A DNA stretch of 64,000 bases. Source: Luzula sylvatica. Taxonomy: Eukaryota > Streptophyta > Magnoliopsida > Poales > Juncaceae. The DNA lies in assembly GCA_946800325.1 (NCBI GenBank), contig OX326960.1:9770893-9834892 (forward strand), in the 5' to 3' direction. Within the stretch, counting starts at the first letter, position 1. The number at the start of each line of letters is the position of its first letter. The translations under genes and the position numbers were made by a program. Positions 54,031-64,000 of the stretch are shown here, piece by piece. A model generated the notes under the pieces. That model saw only the letters and a list, made by a program, of their open reading frames with translations. It was not told where the DNA came from and searched no databases.

Positions 54031-55167
54031 TTATCCTCCTTCAAAATTAAACGAAGCGCTCACATGGATCGCTACTTTTCGACCGCCTCGAAATACTCCC
54101 TTTGAGATGTTGGAGATGAGAGAATTCGGCGCTTGTATAACTCGTTTTGCATATGTCGAAAGTGGCGTAAATATCTTCTCTATTTCGCTTCGGATTTTTC
54201 GAGTTGCTTCATCGCTTGGAGTTTGATGAAGAGGAGTAGTGAGAGGCGTGAGTGTCTCGATTGTATTTGATTTCCTTGATAAATCTACACAATGTGAAAT
54301 TCTATCATGAGAAGCATCATAGTTCTTAATTGAATTTAAATTGATGATATATGGAAAGAATTCACCTTGGAGAATTGTAGATTTCTCTTCTTGCTTGTTT
54401 TCATCGATTGGAGTGAGTTGAACCATCTTTTGGAGATTAGAATCCATTGGCACCTTTTCTTCTTCAATTGTCGTTCTCGTTCCAATGCTTTCATCGAATC
54501 CTCCCATACTTGACCTCTGGTCGTTTTCAATCTCCACGTTTTCCTCGTTTAAGTATTCTAACTCGAGACAAGTCACTCTTTGATCTAGATCATTGAGCGT
54601 GGATTGAATATTTCCGAGTCGTCGAGAGGTGGTTTTAATCGCATGTTTCATTTCATGTTTCATTTCCTTTACTCCTTGTTTCAAATCTTCAACACCTTGA
54701 TTCAAATCTTCAACATCTTGCTTCATTGATGTCATCATCAACATCATTTCAACCATCATTCTTTTTAATTCTTGGTCTTGATCTTCGTTTTGGGATTGAA
54801 ATTGTGGATCTTGGTAATCAAATTCATGTTGAGATTCGAGTTTGTTTTGAGAAGGTTCGTATATGGGGTTTGAGTAGTTATTGGTGGTTTCGGTATAGGA
54901 TTGTGTCTCATAACCCCATGGGGATTCGTTTTTGTATTGGCGAGCTTCGTAGATGGGATCTTGATAAAGGGTCTCGGTGTGTGATTGGTTTGCGTTGGAA
55001 CATGAGAGCCAACCGATCCTTCTTCGAGCTTCGTTTTCCTTTCTTTCTTCCCATTCTTCGATATCTTGATCGATCATTTCTTTAAGCGTCATGTGTTTTG
55101 GATATCTTCTTGGAGGTTGTTCTTGAGTTAGCAATTCTCCAAAGGTTCTTGGTCTTTCTTGATTCAT
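54031..55167 (-). CDS. E6 gag-like protein, 378 aa
   Basis: Intact ORF from ATG at 55167 to the stop at 54031. The N-terminus MNQERPRTFGELLTQ parallels the PRPKTLRELVAP segment of A/B Gag. Residues 28-50 are highly charged. Residues 60-130 are rich in Y, Q, N and S, with PIYE twice (71-74, 101-104). Residues 131-205 form a probable coiled coil with repeated DVEDLNQG / GVEDLKQG units, like the SVRQEVSNTNRHVG linker after A/B Gag. The capsid-like core and CCHC zinc knuckle are missing. The C-terminal third is not recognised. I infer a shortened Gag-derived protein, possibly able to co-assemble with a helper Gag; no function is demonstrated. E7 carries the same predicted protein. Confidence 0.72.
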   Translation of the reverse strand: MNQERPRTFGELLTQEQPPRRYPKHMTLKEMIDQDIEEWEERKENEARRRIGWLSCSNANQSHTETLYQDPIYEARQYKNESPWGYETQSYTETTNNYSNPIYEPSQNKLESQHEFDYQDPQFQSQNEDQDQELKRMMVEMMLMMTSMKQDVEDLNQGVEDLKQGVKEMKHEMKHAIKTTSRRLGNIQSTLNDLDQRVTCLELEYLNEENVEIENDQRSSMGGFDESIGTRTTIEEEKVPMDSNLQKMVQLTPIDENKQEEKSTILQGEFFPYIINLNSIKNYDASHDRISHCVDLSRKSNTIETLTPLTTPLHQTPSDEATRKIRSEIEKIFTPLSTYAKRVIQAPNSLISNISKGVFRGGRKVAIHVSASFNFEGG

Positions 55168-55302
55168 CTTGCTCTACTCCGTGTACCTTGCAAGAATAGA
55201 AAAAATTCGAATTTAGTGAAATATCAAGTTCAAATATATCTAATCTATTAAAAACATCACTCAAGATTGTAAGTTTGATTCAAAATTTGACTTAAACATT
55301 AC

Positions 55303-55320
55303 TCCCCGGCAGCGGCGCCA
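55303..55320 (-). other. E6 primer-binding site
   Basis: TGGCGCCGCTGCCGGGGA on the minus strand, two bases after the 5' LTR end. Confidence 0.87.
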
Positions 55321-55322
55321 TT

Positions 55323-56206
55323 TGATAAACGGGTTTTCAATCACTTTTAATTTGAAATATCGTTGTATGTGAAAACCAATTCAATCAACAAGTTTGGAAA
55401 TATATGTGTATAGTGGAAATATGAAAGTTCGTTCCGCGAGGAGTATATGTGTCGAATAATGAATCAAAACAAGCAAAAATGAAAAGGGCAGAAACTTTTC
55501 CACAGAGAGCTATTGCCTCAAAATATGATTAAGATTCAGATCATTAAAATAAATATTTCGAAGTTTCCAAAATTAATGAAAATTAGTCTACAGAGAGGTC
55601 TGAATGTTATCAAATTTATCCTAAAATTTCAAACAATTTGGACAACGGAATAAAAAGTTATTAACGAATTACAATCAGGTCTCTGAAAAAAGTCCCCTGG
55701 AAACAGCAGGTTTTCAGTTTAAGTGACAGTATTCAAAAATTCATATCAATTCGAATATTTCATGAAATTCTACGATTCAAAAAGTTCCCGAAACTAGAAA
55801 TCAAGAAAAGCTCAACGCGTCAAGAAGAGCGTCCTTTTCCTCGCTAGTGTTGTCGCTCAATTGACCACCGAAAGGAGAATGCTCCGAGTCACGGCAAGCT
55901 TGCTTCGTTGGTCACCGAAAGAAAAGAATCCTCAAGTCACGGACTCACTAGATGAAAGGTCACCAAAAGGAGAGGCTCTGAGTCATGGTTGACACCTTCA
56001 CTAAGCTCCGAAAGAGGAAACCACCCAGTCACGGTCTCAACACAACTCCACAAGTCCCGAAAGGAGAAAATCCCCGAGTCACGGTTAGTCTCGAGAAAGG
56101 TCGATTCGCCGAAAGGAAGGATGTCCAAGTCACGGTCGAATCTCCCGAACAATCGAGTAGGATCTTGAATGGTTCTTGATGTTCTTGAAAGTTCTTGGAA
56201 GTGCTT

Positions 56207-56237
<31 letters not shown>

Positions 56238-56699
56238 GGGGAGGGAAGAAGAAGCAATCTCTGCCCAAGGGCCTTGGGGTCTTATTTATAGTGTCCTTGG
56301 GGATTTCCCATTGGCCGAGAGATGGGTGAGAGGATTGAGGGTAGTTGGGGATGGTAGGTGAGGTTGGTGGGGCTATAGAGTGGCAATTGTGTGAGTGGTT
56401 TTCGAGTAGAGTTTGGTGTAATGTCTTATGTTGATGATTATTTGCCTTCTCCTTCACACGTGTACCGAATTGGTCGGTATGATATATCGATTTTAATGGC
56501 GCGAGGAGATGAAGGCAACTACACTCTTGGATTGCCGAGAATTCTCACCTAAAATCTGTAATTAAGCAATAAAACACACTTAGTGAAGAAATATTCTTGT
56601 TATCTCAAATATGAACAATTGTATATATAAAGTTGTGATTCAAAAGGGCTAAAATCCATAAATTAGCTATCAAAAAGGTGCTTTATTTTCCTCTTATCA
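55323..56699 (-). mobile_element. E6 5' LTR
   Basis: 1377 bp. Same ends as the 3' LTR, with a deletion of about 209 bp at 55806 where GAAATCAAG joins AAAAGCTCAACGCG. The GA tract is shorter (56208-56235). The TATA box is at 56283-56290 (minus). Confidence 0.87.
56283..56290 (-). promoter_or_regulatory. TATA box of E6 5' LTR
   Basis: TATAAATA on the minus strand within GGACACTATAAATAAGACC, about 50 bp upstream of the CT tract on that strand. Confidence 0.65.
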
Positions 56700-58416
56700 G
56701 GTTTAGGGTTTAGGGTTTATGGTTTGGCGTTTAGGGTTTGGGGTTTTGGGCTTAGGGTTTAGGGTTTAGGGTTTGGGGTTTGGGGTTCGGGGTTCATGGT
56801 TTCAGGTTTTGGGTTTAGGGTTCAGGGTTTAGGGTTTAGGGTTCAGGGTTTCGGGTTTGGGTTTTAGTGTTTAGGGTTTATGGTTTAAGGGGTTTAGGGT
56901 TTAGGGCTTAGGGTGTATTGTTTAGGGTTTTAGGGTTTTATGGCTTAGGATTTAGGGTTTAGGGTTTATGGTTTAGGGTTTAGGGTTTATGGTTTAGGGT
57001 TTGGGGTTTGGGGTTTCGTTTTTAGGGTTTTGTGTTTAGGGTTTAGGGTTTAGGGTTTTAGGTTTGGTGTTTAGGGTTTTAGGGTGTTGGGTTTATTGTT
57101 TAGGTTTTGGGGTTTAGGGTTTAGGGTTTAGGGTTTATGGTTTAGGGTTTGGGGTTTAAGGTTTTATGGTTTTAGGGTTTAGGGTTTTAGGGTTTTAGGG
57201 TTTATGGTTTAGGGTTTAGTGTTTAAGGGTTTTAGGGTTTAGGGTTTACGGTTTAGGGTTTATGGTTTAGGGTTTAGGGTTTAGGATTTAGGGTTTAGGG
57301 TTTAGGGTTTATGGTTTATGGTTTTGGGATTAGGGTTTGGGGTTTGGGGTTTAGGGTTTATGATTTAGGATTTTGGGTTTTGGGTTTAGGGTTTATGGTT
57401 TAGGGTTTAGGGTTTAGTGTTTAAGGGGTTTAGGGTTTACGGTTTAGGGTTTACGGTTTAGGGTTTAGGGTTTAGTGTTTAGGGGTTATGGTTTAGGGTT
57501 TATGGTTTAGGGTTTTGGGTTTAGGTTTACGGTTTACGGTTTACGATTTAGGGTTTAGGGTTTATGGTATATGGTTTTGGGGTTGAGGGTTTGGGGTTTG
57601 TGGTTTAGGGTTTAGGATTTAGGGTTTAGGATTTTGGGTTTAGGGTCTAGGGTCTAGGGTTTAGGGTTGGGGGTCTTAGGGGTTTATTGTTTTAGGGTTT
57701 AGGGTTTATTGTTTATGGTTTATGGTTTTAGGGTTTAATGTTTAGGGTTTAGGGTTTATGGTTTAGAGTTTAGGATTTAGGGTTTAGGACTTAGGATTTA
57801 GGGTCTAGGGTTTATGATTTATGGTTTTAGGGTTTAATGTTTAGGGTTTATGATTTTGGGTTTAGGATTTAGGGTTTAGGATTTAGGGTTTTGTGTTTAT
57901 GATTTAGGTTTTAGGGTTTAAGGTTTAGGGTTTAGGGTTTAGGGTTTAAGGTTTAGGGTTTAGGAATTTTTGGTTTAGGGTGTATGGTGTAGGGTTTTAG
58001 GGGTTTATTGTTTTAGAGTTTTGGGTTTATGCTTTTAGGGTTTAGAGTTTAGGGTTTATGGTTTAGGGTTTATGGTTTAGGGCTTATGGTTTAAGGCTTA
58101 TGGTTTAGGGTTTAGGGTTTAGGGTGTATGGTTTAGGGTTTAGGGTTTAGGGTATAGGGTTTAAGGTATAGGATTTAGTGTTTAGGGTTTAGGGCTTATG
58201 GTTTAGGGTTTAGGGTTTAGGGTGTATGGTTTAGGGTTTAGGGTTTAGGGTATAGGGTTTAAGGTATAGGGTTTAGTGTTTATGGTTTATGGTTTAATGT
58301 ATAAGGGGTTTAGGGTTTAGGGTTTACTGTTTAGGGTTTAGGATTTATGGTTTAGGGTTTAGGGTTTAGTGTTTATGGTTTATGGTTCATTGTCTAGGGT
58401 TTAGGGTTTAGGGTTT
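56700..58416 (+). repeat. degenerate TTTAGGG telomere-like array between E6 and E7
   Basis: 1.7 kb of the same variant-rich heptamer DNA as 39689-51034. The last approximately 140 bp (from about 58278) repeat the sequence just left of E6 (from about 50904), including the phrase GGTTCATTGTCTAGGG. The boundary of the tandem duplication is therefore near 58278. Confidence 0.9.
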
Positions 58417-59500
58417 TGATAAACGGGTTTTCAATCACTTTTAATTTGAAATATCGTTGTATGTGAAAACCAATTCAATCAACAAGTTTGGAAATATATG
58501 TGTATAGTGGAAATATGAAAGTTCGTTCCGCGAGGAGTATATGCGTCGAATAATGAATCAAAACAAGCAAAAATGAAAAGGGCAGAAACTTTTCCACAGA
58601 GAGCTATTGCGTCAAAATATGATTAAGATTCAGATCATTAAAATAAATATTTCGAAGTTTCCAAAATTAATGGAAATTAGTCTACAGAGAGGTCTGAATG
58701 TTATCAAATTTATCCTAAAATTTCAAACAATTTGAACAACGGAATAAAAAGTTATTAACGAATTACAATCAGGTCTCTGAAAAAAGTCCCCTGGAAACAG
58801 CAGGTTTTCAGTTTAAGTGACAGTATTCAAAAATTCATATCAATTCGAATATTTCATGAAATTCTACGATTCAAAAAGTTTGCGAAACTAGAAATCAAGA
58901 TCTATGCAGAACAAAAAGAGAACAAAAATATCACACAAAGAGAGCAAATTATCACACAAAGAGAGCAAAAGATCGATTGCAAGAAACAAGATTTAAGCAA
59001 GAACTAGATTCAAACAAGGGTTTCTTTACACAACTTCAAAACAATCATTCAACATACAAGAAATTCAAGATAGAAAAGAATACACCTAGATTGAGTAAAG
59101 AAAAGCTTCAACGCGTCAAGAAGAGCGTCCTTTTCCTCGCTAGTGTTGTCGCTCAATTGACCACCGAAAGGAGAATGCTCCGAGTCACGGCAAGCTTGCT
59201 TCGTTGGTCACCGAAAGGAAAGAATCCTCAAGTCACGGACTCACTAGAAGAAAGGTCACCAAAAGGAGAGGCTCCGAGTCATGGTTGACACCTTCACTAA
59301 GCTCCGAAAGAGGAAACCACCCAGTCACGGTCTCAACACAACTCCACAAGTCCCGAAAGGAGAAATCCCCGAGTCACGGTTAGTCTCGAGAAAGGTCGAT
59401 TCGCCGAAAGGAAGGATGTCCAAGTCACGGTCGAATCTCCCGAACAATCGAGTAGGATCTTGAATGGTTCTTGATGTTCTTGAAAGTTCTTGGAAGTGCT

Positions 59501-59560
<60 letters not shown>

Positions 59561-60702
59561 GGGGAGGGAAGAAGAATCAATCTCTGCCCAAGGGCCTTGG
59601 GGTCTTATTTATAGTGTCCTTGGGGATTTCCCATTGGCCGAGAGATGGGTGAGAGGATTGAGGGTAGTTGGGGATGGTAGGTGAGGTTGGTGGGGTTGTA
59701 GAGTGGCAATTGTGTGAGTGGTTTTCGAGTAGAGTTTGGTGTAATGTCTTATGTTGATGATTATTTGCCTTCTCCTTCACACGTGTACCGAATTGGTCGG
59801 TATGATATATCGATTTTAATGGCGCGAGGAGATGAAGGCAACTATACTCTTGGATTGCCGAGAATTCCCACCTAAAATCTGTAATTAAGCAATAAAACAC
59901 ACTTAGTGATGAAATATTCTTGTTATCTCAAATATGAACAATTGTATATATAAAGTTGTGATTCAAAAGGGCTAAAATCCCTAAATTAGCTATCAAAAAG
60001 GTGCTTTATTTTCCTCTTATCAAATACCCCCACACTTAAACCCTTCATCGTCCTCGATCAATTGGAGAATTATATCACAAAACAAAGAATCGCAGTAGAT
60101 TTTGTTGAAGTTGTATTCGTTATTTAAAAACTCATTTCATGAATCAAATGGTTCACTCTCATTTCATCAAGTTCACTAGTATTTAGAATGATATTGGTCT
60201 TTTCATTATTAGATCTCGAAATTAACTCGAAATTTCATAAGAGTTTTTCATGACACTCGATCTCAAGCGGTAAGAGCGACTTAAACGTTTTTACTTCGAA
60301 TTTCTTCACTCCACAATCTCAAAAGAACTCAATTCGAAAGCTATTATCGGGCCAAAATTTCCCGTTTTGCTAGATGATCTTAAATGCAAGTTATTCATTT
60401 TAAAACACATTTGGTACAATGGTACAAGGTTCATACCCGTTTTCGATCAATTTCCCCGCTCATTCGTTTTCTTTTCTCTCTTTGGAAGTCTTTAACCGAA
60501 CACCCCACTACACCGAAATGCAATGAGGTTACTCGCGGTGTTGTCTTTTGACCTTCATCTTTTCTCACTTAGTTTTTTTTTTTTTTTCTTTTCTTTTTTC
60601 TTTTCTCTCTTTGGAAGTCTTTAACCGAACGCCCCACTACACCGAAATGCAATGAGGTTACGCTCGGTGTTGTCTTTTGACCTTCATATTTTCTCACTTA
60701 TA

Positions 60703-60744
<42 letters not shown>

Positions 60745-63700
60745 AACGAGCGGGTATATTTGATCTACTAACGGGTCCACACAAACGGTTATTTCATAGT
60801 GCAATTGGTCATATTTTAAATCTAGCAAAACGTACTTTAACGGCCACGCTAAGAACTTTACTCATAAGTCCCATATCAATTACGGGTTCGAAAATCGAGT
60901 TAAAACGTATCGCATGAACCGCGCATCGATCAAGTGCCTCAAACTCGTGAAATTTGAAACAATAGGGCTGGAATCCCCGAATAGATCTCTTCAAAATCAT
61001 AACCAAATCCTTTAAAATATTTTGCAAACTTTTAGTTTTGAGAGCGAAATTCAGAGTTAAATGAAATTTTGTTTTAAAAACGACGATTTAGTTCAATTCA
61101 GTGGAGAAAAATCTTTTATTGCAATTTAGAGTTGTTTTGTGATTAGCAATGCTCCCAGATTTAAGTGGATACTTTTTATAAAAAATAAAAAAAAAAATTT
61201 AATGTTTTTAAATTTTCAATTTTCCCTGATTTTTTTAATTTTTAATTGGGCTCATACAGGTCAAAGATTGTACGTTACCCCCCCACACTTAGAGATTACT
61301 TGTCCTCAAGTATAAAAAATCGAAAATTTCAAAAAGAGGGATAATAGAGAGATACAACCTTTGATGCGTGGGCGTGCCTCCCTTGCTAGCGCTCTCGTTT
61401 GTGGTCTCGAGCTCGACCATGCCGATGTTATCCTCCTTCAAAATTAAACGAAGCGCTCACATGGATCGCTACTTTTCGACCGCCTCGAAATACTCCCTTT
61501 GAGATGTTGGAGATGAGAGAATTCGGCGCTTGTATAACTCGTTTTGCATATGTCGAAAGTGGCGTAAATATCTTCTCTATTTCGCTTCGGATTTTTCGAG
61601 TTGCTTCATCGCTTGGAGTTTGATGAAGAGGAGTAGTGAGAGGCGTGAGTGTCTCGATTGTATTTGATTTCCTTGATAAATCTACACAATGTGAAATTCT
61701 ATCATGAGAAGCATCATAGTTCTTAATTGAATTTAAATTGATGATATATGGAAAGAATTCACCTTGGAGAATTGTAGATTTCTCTTCTTGCTTGTTTTCA
61801 TCGATTGGAGTGAGTTGAACCATCTTTTGGAGATTAGAATCCATTGGCACCTTTTCTTCTTCAATTGTCGTTCTCGTTCCAATGCTTTCATCGAATCCTC
61901 CCATACTTGACCTCTGGTCGTTTTCAATCTCCACGTTTTCCTCGTTTAAGTATTCTAACTCGAGACAAGTCACTCTTTGATCTAGATCATTGAGCGTGGA
62001 TTGAATATTTCCGAGTCGTCGAGAGGTGGTTTTAATCGCATGTTTCATTTCATGTTTCATTTCCTTTACTCCTTGTTTCAAATCTTCAACACCTTGATTC
62101 AAATCTTCAACATCTTGCTTCATTGATGTCATCATCAACATCATTTCAACCATCATTCTTTTTAATTCTTGGTCTTGATCTTCGTTTTGGGATTGAAATT
62201 GTGGATCTTGGTAATCAAATTCATGTTGAGATTCGAGTTTGTTTTGAGAAGGTTCGTATATGGGGTTTGAGTAGTTATTGGTGGTTTCGGTATAGGATTG
62301 TGTCTCATAACCCCATGGGGATTCGTTTTTGTATTGGCGAGCTTCGTAGATGGGATCTTGATAAAGGGTCTCGGTGTGTGATTGGTTTGCGTTGGAACAT
62401 GAGAGCCAACCGATCCTTCTTCGAGCTTCGTTTTCCTTTCTTTCTTCCCATTCTTCGATATCTTGATCGATCATTTCTTTAAGCGTCATGTGTTTTGGAT
62501 ATCTTCTTGGAGGTTGTTCTTGAGTTAGCAATTCTCCAAAGGTTCTTGGTCTTTCTTGATTCATCTTGCTCTACTCCGTGTACCTTGCAAGAATAGAAAA
62601 AATTCGAATTTAGTGAAATATCAAGTTCAAATATATCTAATCTATTAAAAACATCACTCAAGATTGTAAGTTTGATTCAAAATTTGACTTAAACATTACT
62701 CCCCGGCAGCGGCGCCATTTGATAAACGGGTTTTCAATCACTTTTAATTTGAAATATCGTTGTATGTGAAAACCAATTCAATCAACAAGTTTGGAAATAT
62801 ATGTGTATAGTGGAAATATGAAAGTTCGTTCCGCGAGGAGTATATGTGTCGAATAATGAATCAAAACAAGCAAAAATGAAAAGGGCAGAAACTTTTCCAC
62901 AGAGAGCTATTGCCTCAAAATATGATTAAGATTCAGATCATTAAAATAAATATTTCGAAGTTTCCAAAATTAATGAAAATTAGTCTACAGAGAGGTCTGA
63001 ATGTTATCAAATTTATCCTAAAATTTCAAACAATTTGGACAACGGAATAAAAAGTTATTAACGAATTACAATCAGGTCTCTGAAAAAAGTCCCCTGGAAA
63101 CAGCAGGTTTTCAGTTTAAGTGACAGTATTCAAAAATTCATATCAATTCGAATATTTCATGAAATTCTACGATTCAAAAAGTTCCCGAAACTAGAAATCA
63201 AGAAAAGCTCAACGCGTCAAGAAGAGCGTCCTTTTCCTCGCTAGTGTTGTCGCTCAATTGACCACCGAAAGGAGAATGCTCCGAGTCACGGCAAGCTTGC
63301 TTCGTTGGTCACCGAAAGAAAAGAATCCTCAAGTCACGGACTCACTAGATGAAAGGTCACCAAAAGGAGAGGCTCTGAGTCATGGTTGACACCTTCACTA
63401 AGCTCCGAAAGAGGAAACCACCCAGTCACGGTCTCAACACAACTCCACAAGTCCCGAAAGGAGAAAATCCCCGAGTCACGGTTAGTCTCGAGAAAGGTCG
63501 ATTCGCCGAAAGGAAGGATGTCCAAGTCACGGTCGAATCTCCCGAACAATCGAGTAGGATCTTGAATGGTTCTTGATGTTCTTGAAAGTTCTTGGAAGTG
63601 CTTAGAGAGAGAGAGAGAGAGAGAGAGAAAGGGGGGAGGGAAGAAGAAGCAATCTCTGCCCAAGGGCCTTGGGGTCTTATTTATAGTGTCCTTGGGGATT

Positions 63701-64000
63701 TCCCATTGGCCGAGAGATGGGTGAGAGGATTGAGGGTAGTTGGGGATGGTAGGTGAGGTTGGTGGGGCTATAGAGTGGCAATTGTGTGAGTGGTTTTCGA
63801 GTAGAGTTTGGTGTAATGTCTTATGTTGATGATTATTTGCCTTCTCCTTCACACGTGTACCGAATTGGTCGGTATGATATATCGATTTTAATGGCGCGAG
63901 GAGATGAAGGCAACTACACTCTTGGATTGCCGAGAATTCTCACCTAAAATCTGTAATTAAGCAATAAAACACACTTAGTGAAGAAATATTCTTGTTATCT
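58417..64000 (-). mobile_element. E7: duplicated copy of E6, cut by window end
   Basis: 3' LTR 58417 to about 60022, polypurine tract, non-coding region, ORF 61428-62564, primer-binding site about 62700-62717 and 5' LTR from 62720 past the window end. It is offset from E6 by 7,377 bp at the left end and 7,397 bp from the GA tract onward. The only difference I noticed is a 20-bp longer GA run in E7 (59503-59557). Both carry the same LTR-specific differences and the same left flank. Confidence 0.88.
61428..62564 (-). CDS. E7 gag-like protein, 378 aa
   Basis: Same predicted protein as the E6 ORF, start to stop, including the coiled-coil segment at residues 131-205. Identity here reflects duplication of the whole region, not independent selection, so it adds no evidence that the protein is functional. 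See the E6 entry for the domain description. Confidence 0.72.
   Translation of the reverse strand: MNQERPRTFGELLTQEQPPRRYPKHMTLKEMIDQDIEEWEERKENEARRRIGWLSCSNANQSHTETLYQDPIYEARQYKNESPWGYETQSYTETTNNYSNPIYEPSQNKLESQHEFDYQDPQFQSQNEDQDQELKRMMVEMMLMMTSMKQDVEDLNQGVEDLKQGVKEMKHEMKHAIKTTSRRLGNIQSTLNDLDQRVTCLELEYLNEENVEIENDQRSSMGGFDESIGTRTTIEEEKVPMDSNLQKMVQLTPIDENKQEEKSTILQGEFFPYIINLNSIKNYDASHDRISHCVDLSRKSNTIETLTPLTTPLHQTPSDEATRKIRSEIEKIFTPLSTYAKRVIQAPNSLISNISKGVFRGGRKVAIHVSASFNFEGG

Larger units (their letters stand above)
51040..56699 (-). mobile_element. E6: non-autonomous gypsy-like LTR element
   Basis: 5.66 kb with LTRs at 51040-52625 (3') and 55323-56699 (5'), primer-binding site 55303-55320, polypurine tract 52626-52640 and a single ORF (54031-55167). 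There is no protease, reverse transcriptase, RNase H or integrase. PBS and 3' PPT are identical to those of A/B, and the internal PPT has one extra G. LTR termini (TGATAAGAGG...GTTTATCA) are related. It therefore has the parts a helper element would need to copy it. It is inserted in telomere-like DNA. Confidence 0.85.

Noticed and set aside
54002..54226. 74-codon + strand ORF opposite the E6 gag-like frame (also 54726-55085 and the E7 copies)
   Set aside because: Antisense to the better-supported 378-residue ORF, with no recognisable motif.

Overview
The window is repeat-dominated plant nuclear DNA. The evidence is Arabidopsis-type telomere-like repeats (TTTAGGG / CCCTAAA), several Ty3/gypsy LTR retrotransposons of the Athila/Tat type, a decayed Ty1/copia element, and one end of a CACTA-type DNA transposon. 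I found no cellular protein-coding gene and no tRNA or rRNA gene. The species cannot be named from the sequence. The setting looks like subtelomeric or other heterochromatin.

Left part (1-11975). A 34-bp satellite built around a 22-bp palindrome (1-1876) is interrupted by a pentanucleotide island. It runs into degenerate CCCTAAA repeats (1877-2317), then a CACTA-type terminus with subterminal repeats (2318-2610), then AT-rich non-coding DNA with (AC)n tracts (2611-5239). A heavily mutated copia element follows (6311-11770, + strand): LTR, primer-binding site, gag, integrase, reverse transcriptase and RNase H remnants. It is preceded by a second copy of its own leader (5240-6310). The satellite resumes at 11774.

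Middle (11976-39195). One gypsy element (E4, + strand) spans 11981-39190 between ATATA target-site duplications and sits inside the satellite. It was later broken by three insertions. (i) A minus-strand gypsy complex (13329-27076) has an outer LTR pair A, an extra inner LTR B and one nearly complete gag-pol. This is best explained by nesting followed by recombination. (ii) A 2.3-kb probable solo LTR (27418-29729) lies inside gag, flanked by TCTTT. (iii) A minus-strand LTR fragment E5 (33538-35145) replaces the integrase core. All gag-pol reading frames carry stops, frameshifts or deletions.

Right part (39196-64000). The satellite continues to 39688 and joins 11.3 kb of degenerate TTTAGGG-like DNA with higher-order structure. 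A non-autonomous gypsy-like element (E6, 51040-56699) is inserted there. It has one gag-like ORF of 378 residues and no pol. E6 and 1.7 kb of telomere-like DNA are repeated as a 7.4-kb tandem duplication (second copy E7 from 58417, cut by the window end).

The gypsy elements share the same primer-binding site, the same 3' polypurine tract and a second internal polypurine tract. They also share an LTR layout of TATA box, CT microsatellite and then a block of short repeats, so E6 could have been mobilised by enzymes of an A/E4-type relative. The least explained signals are two motif-dense arrays: the satellite (E2F-like sites) and the CCGTT-NN-AACGG palindromes (MYB/MSA-like) in the LTRs and 3' regions.
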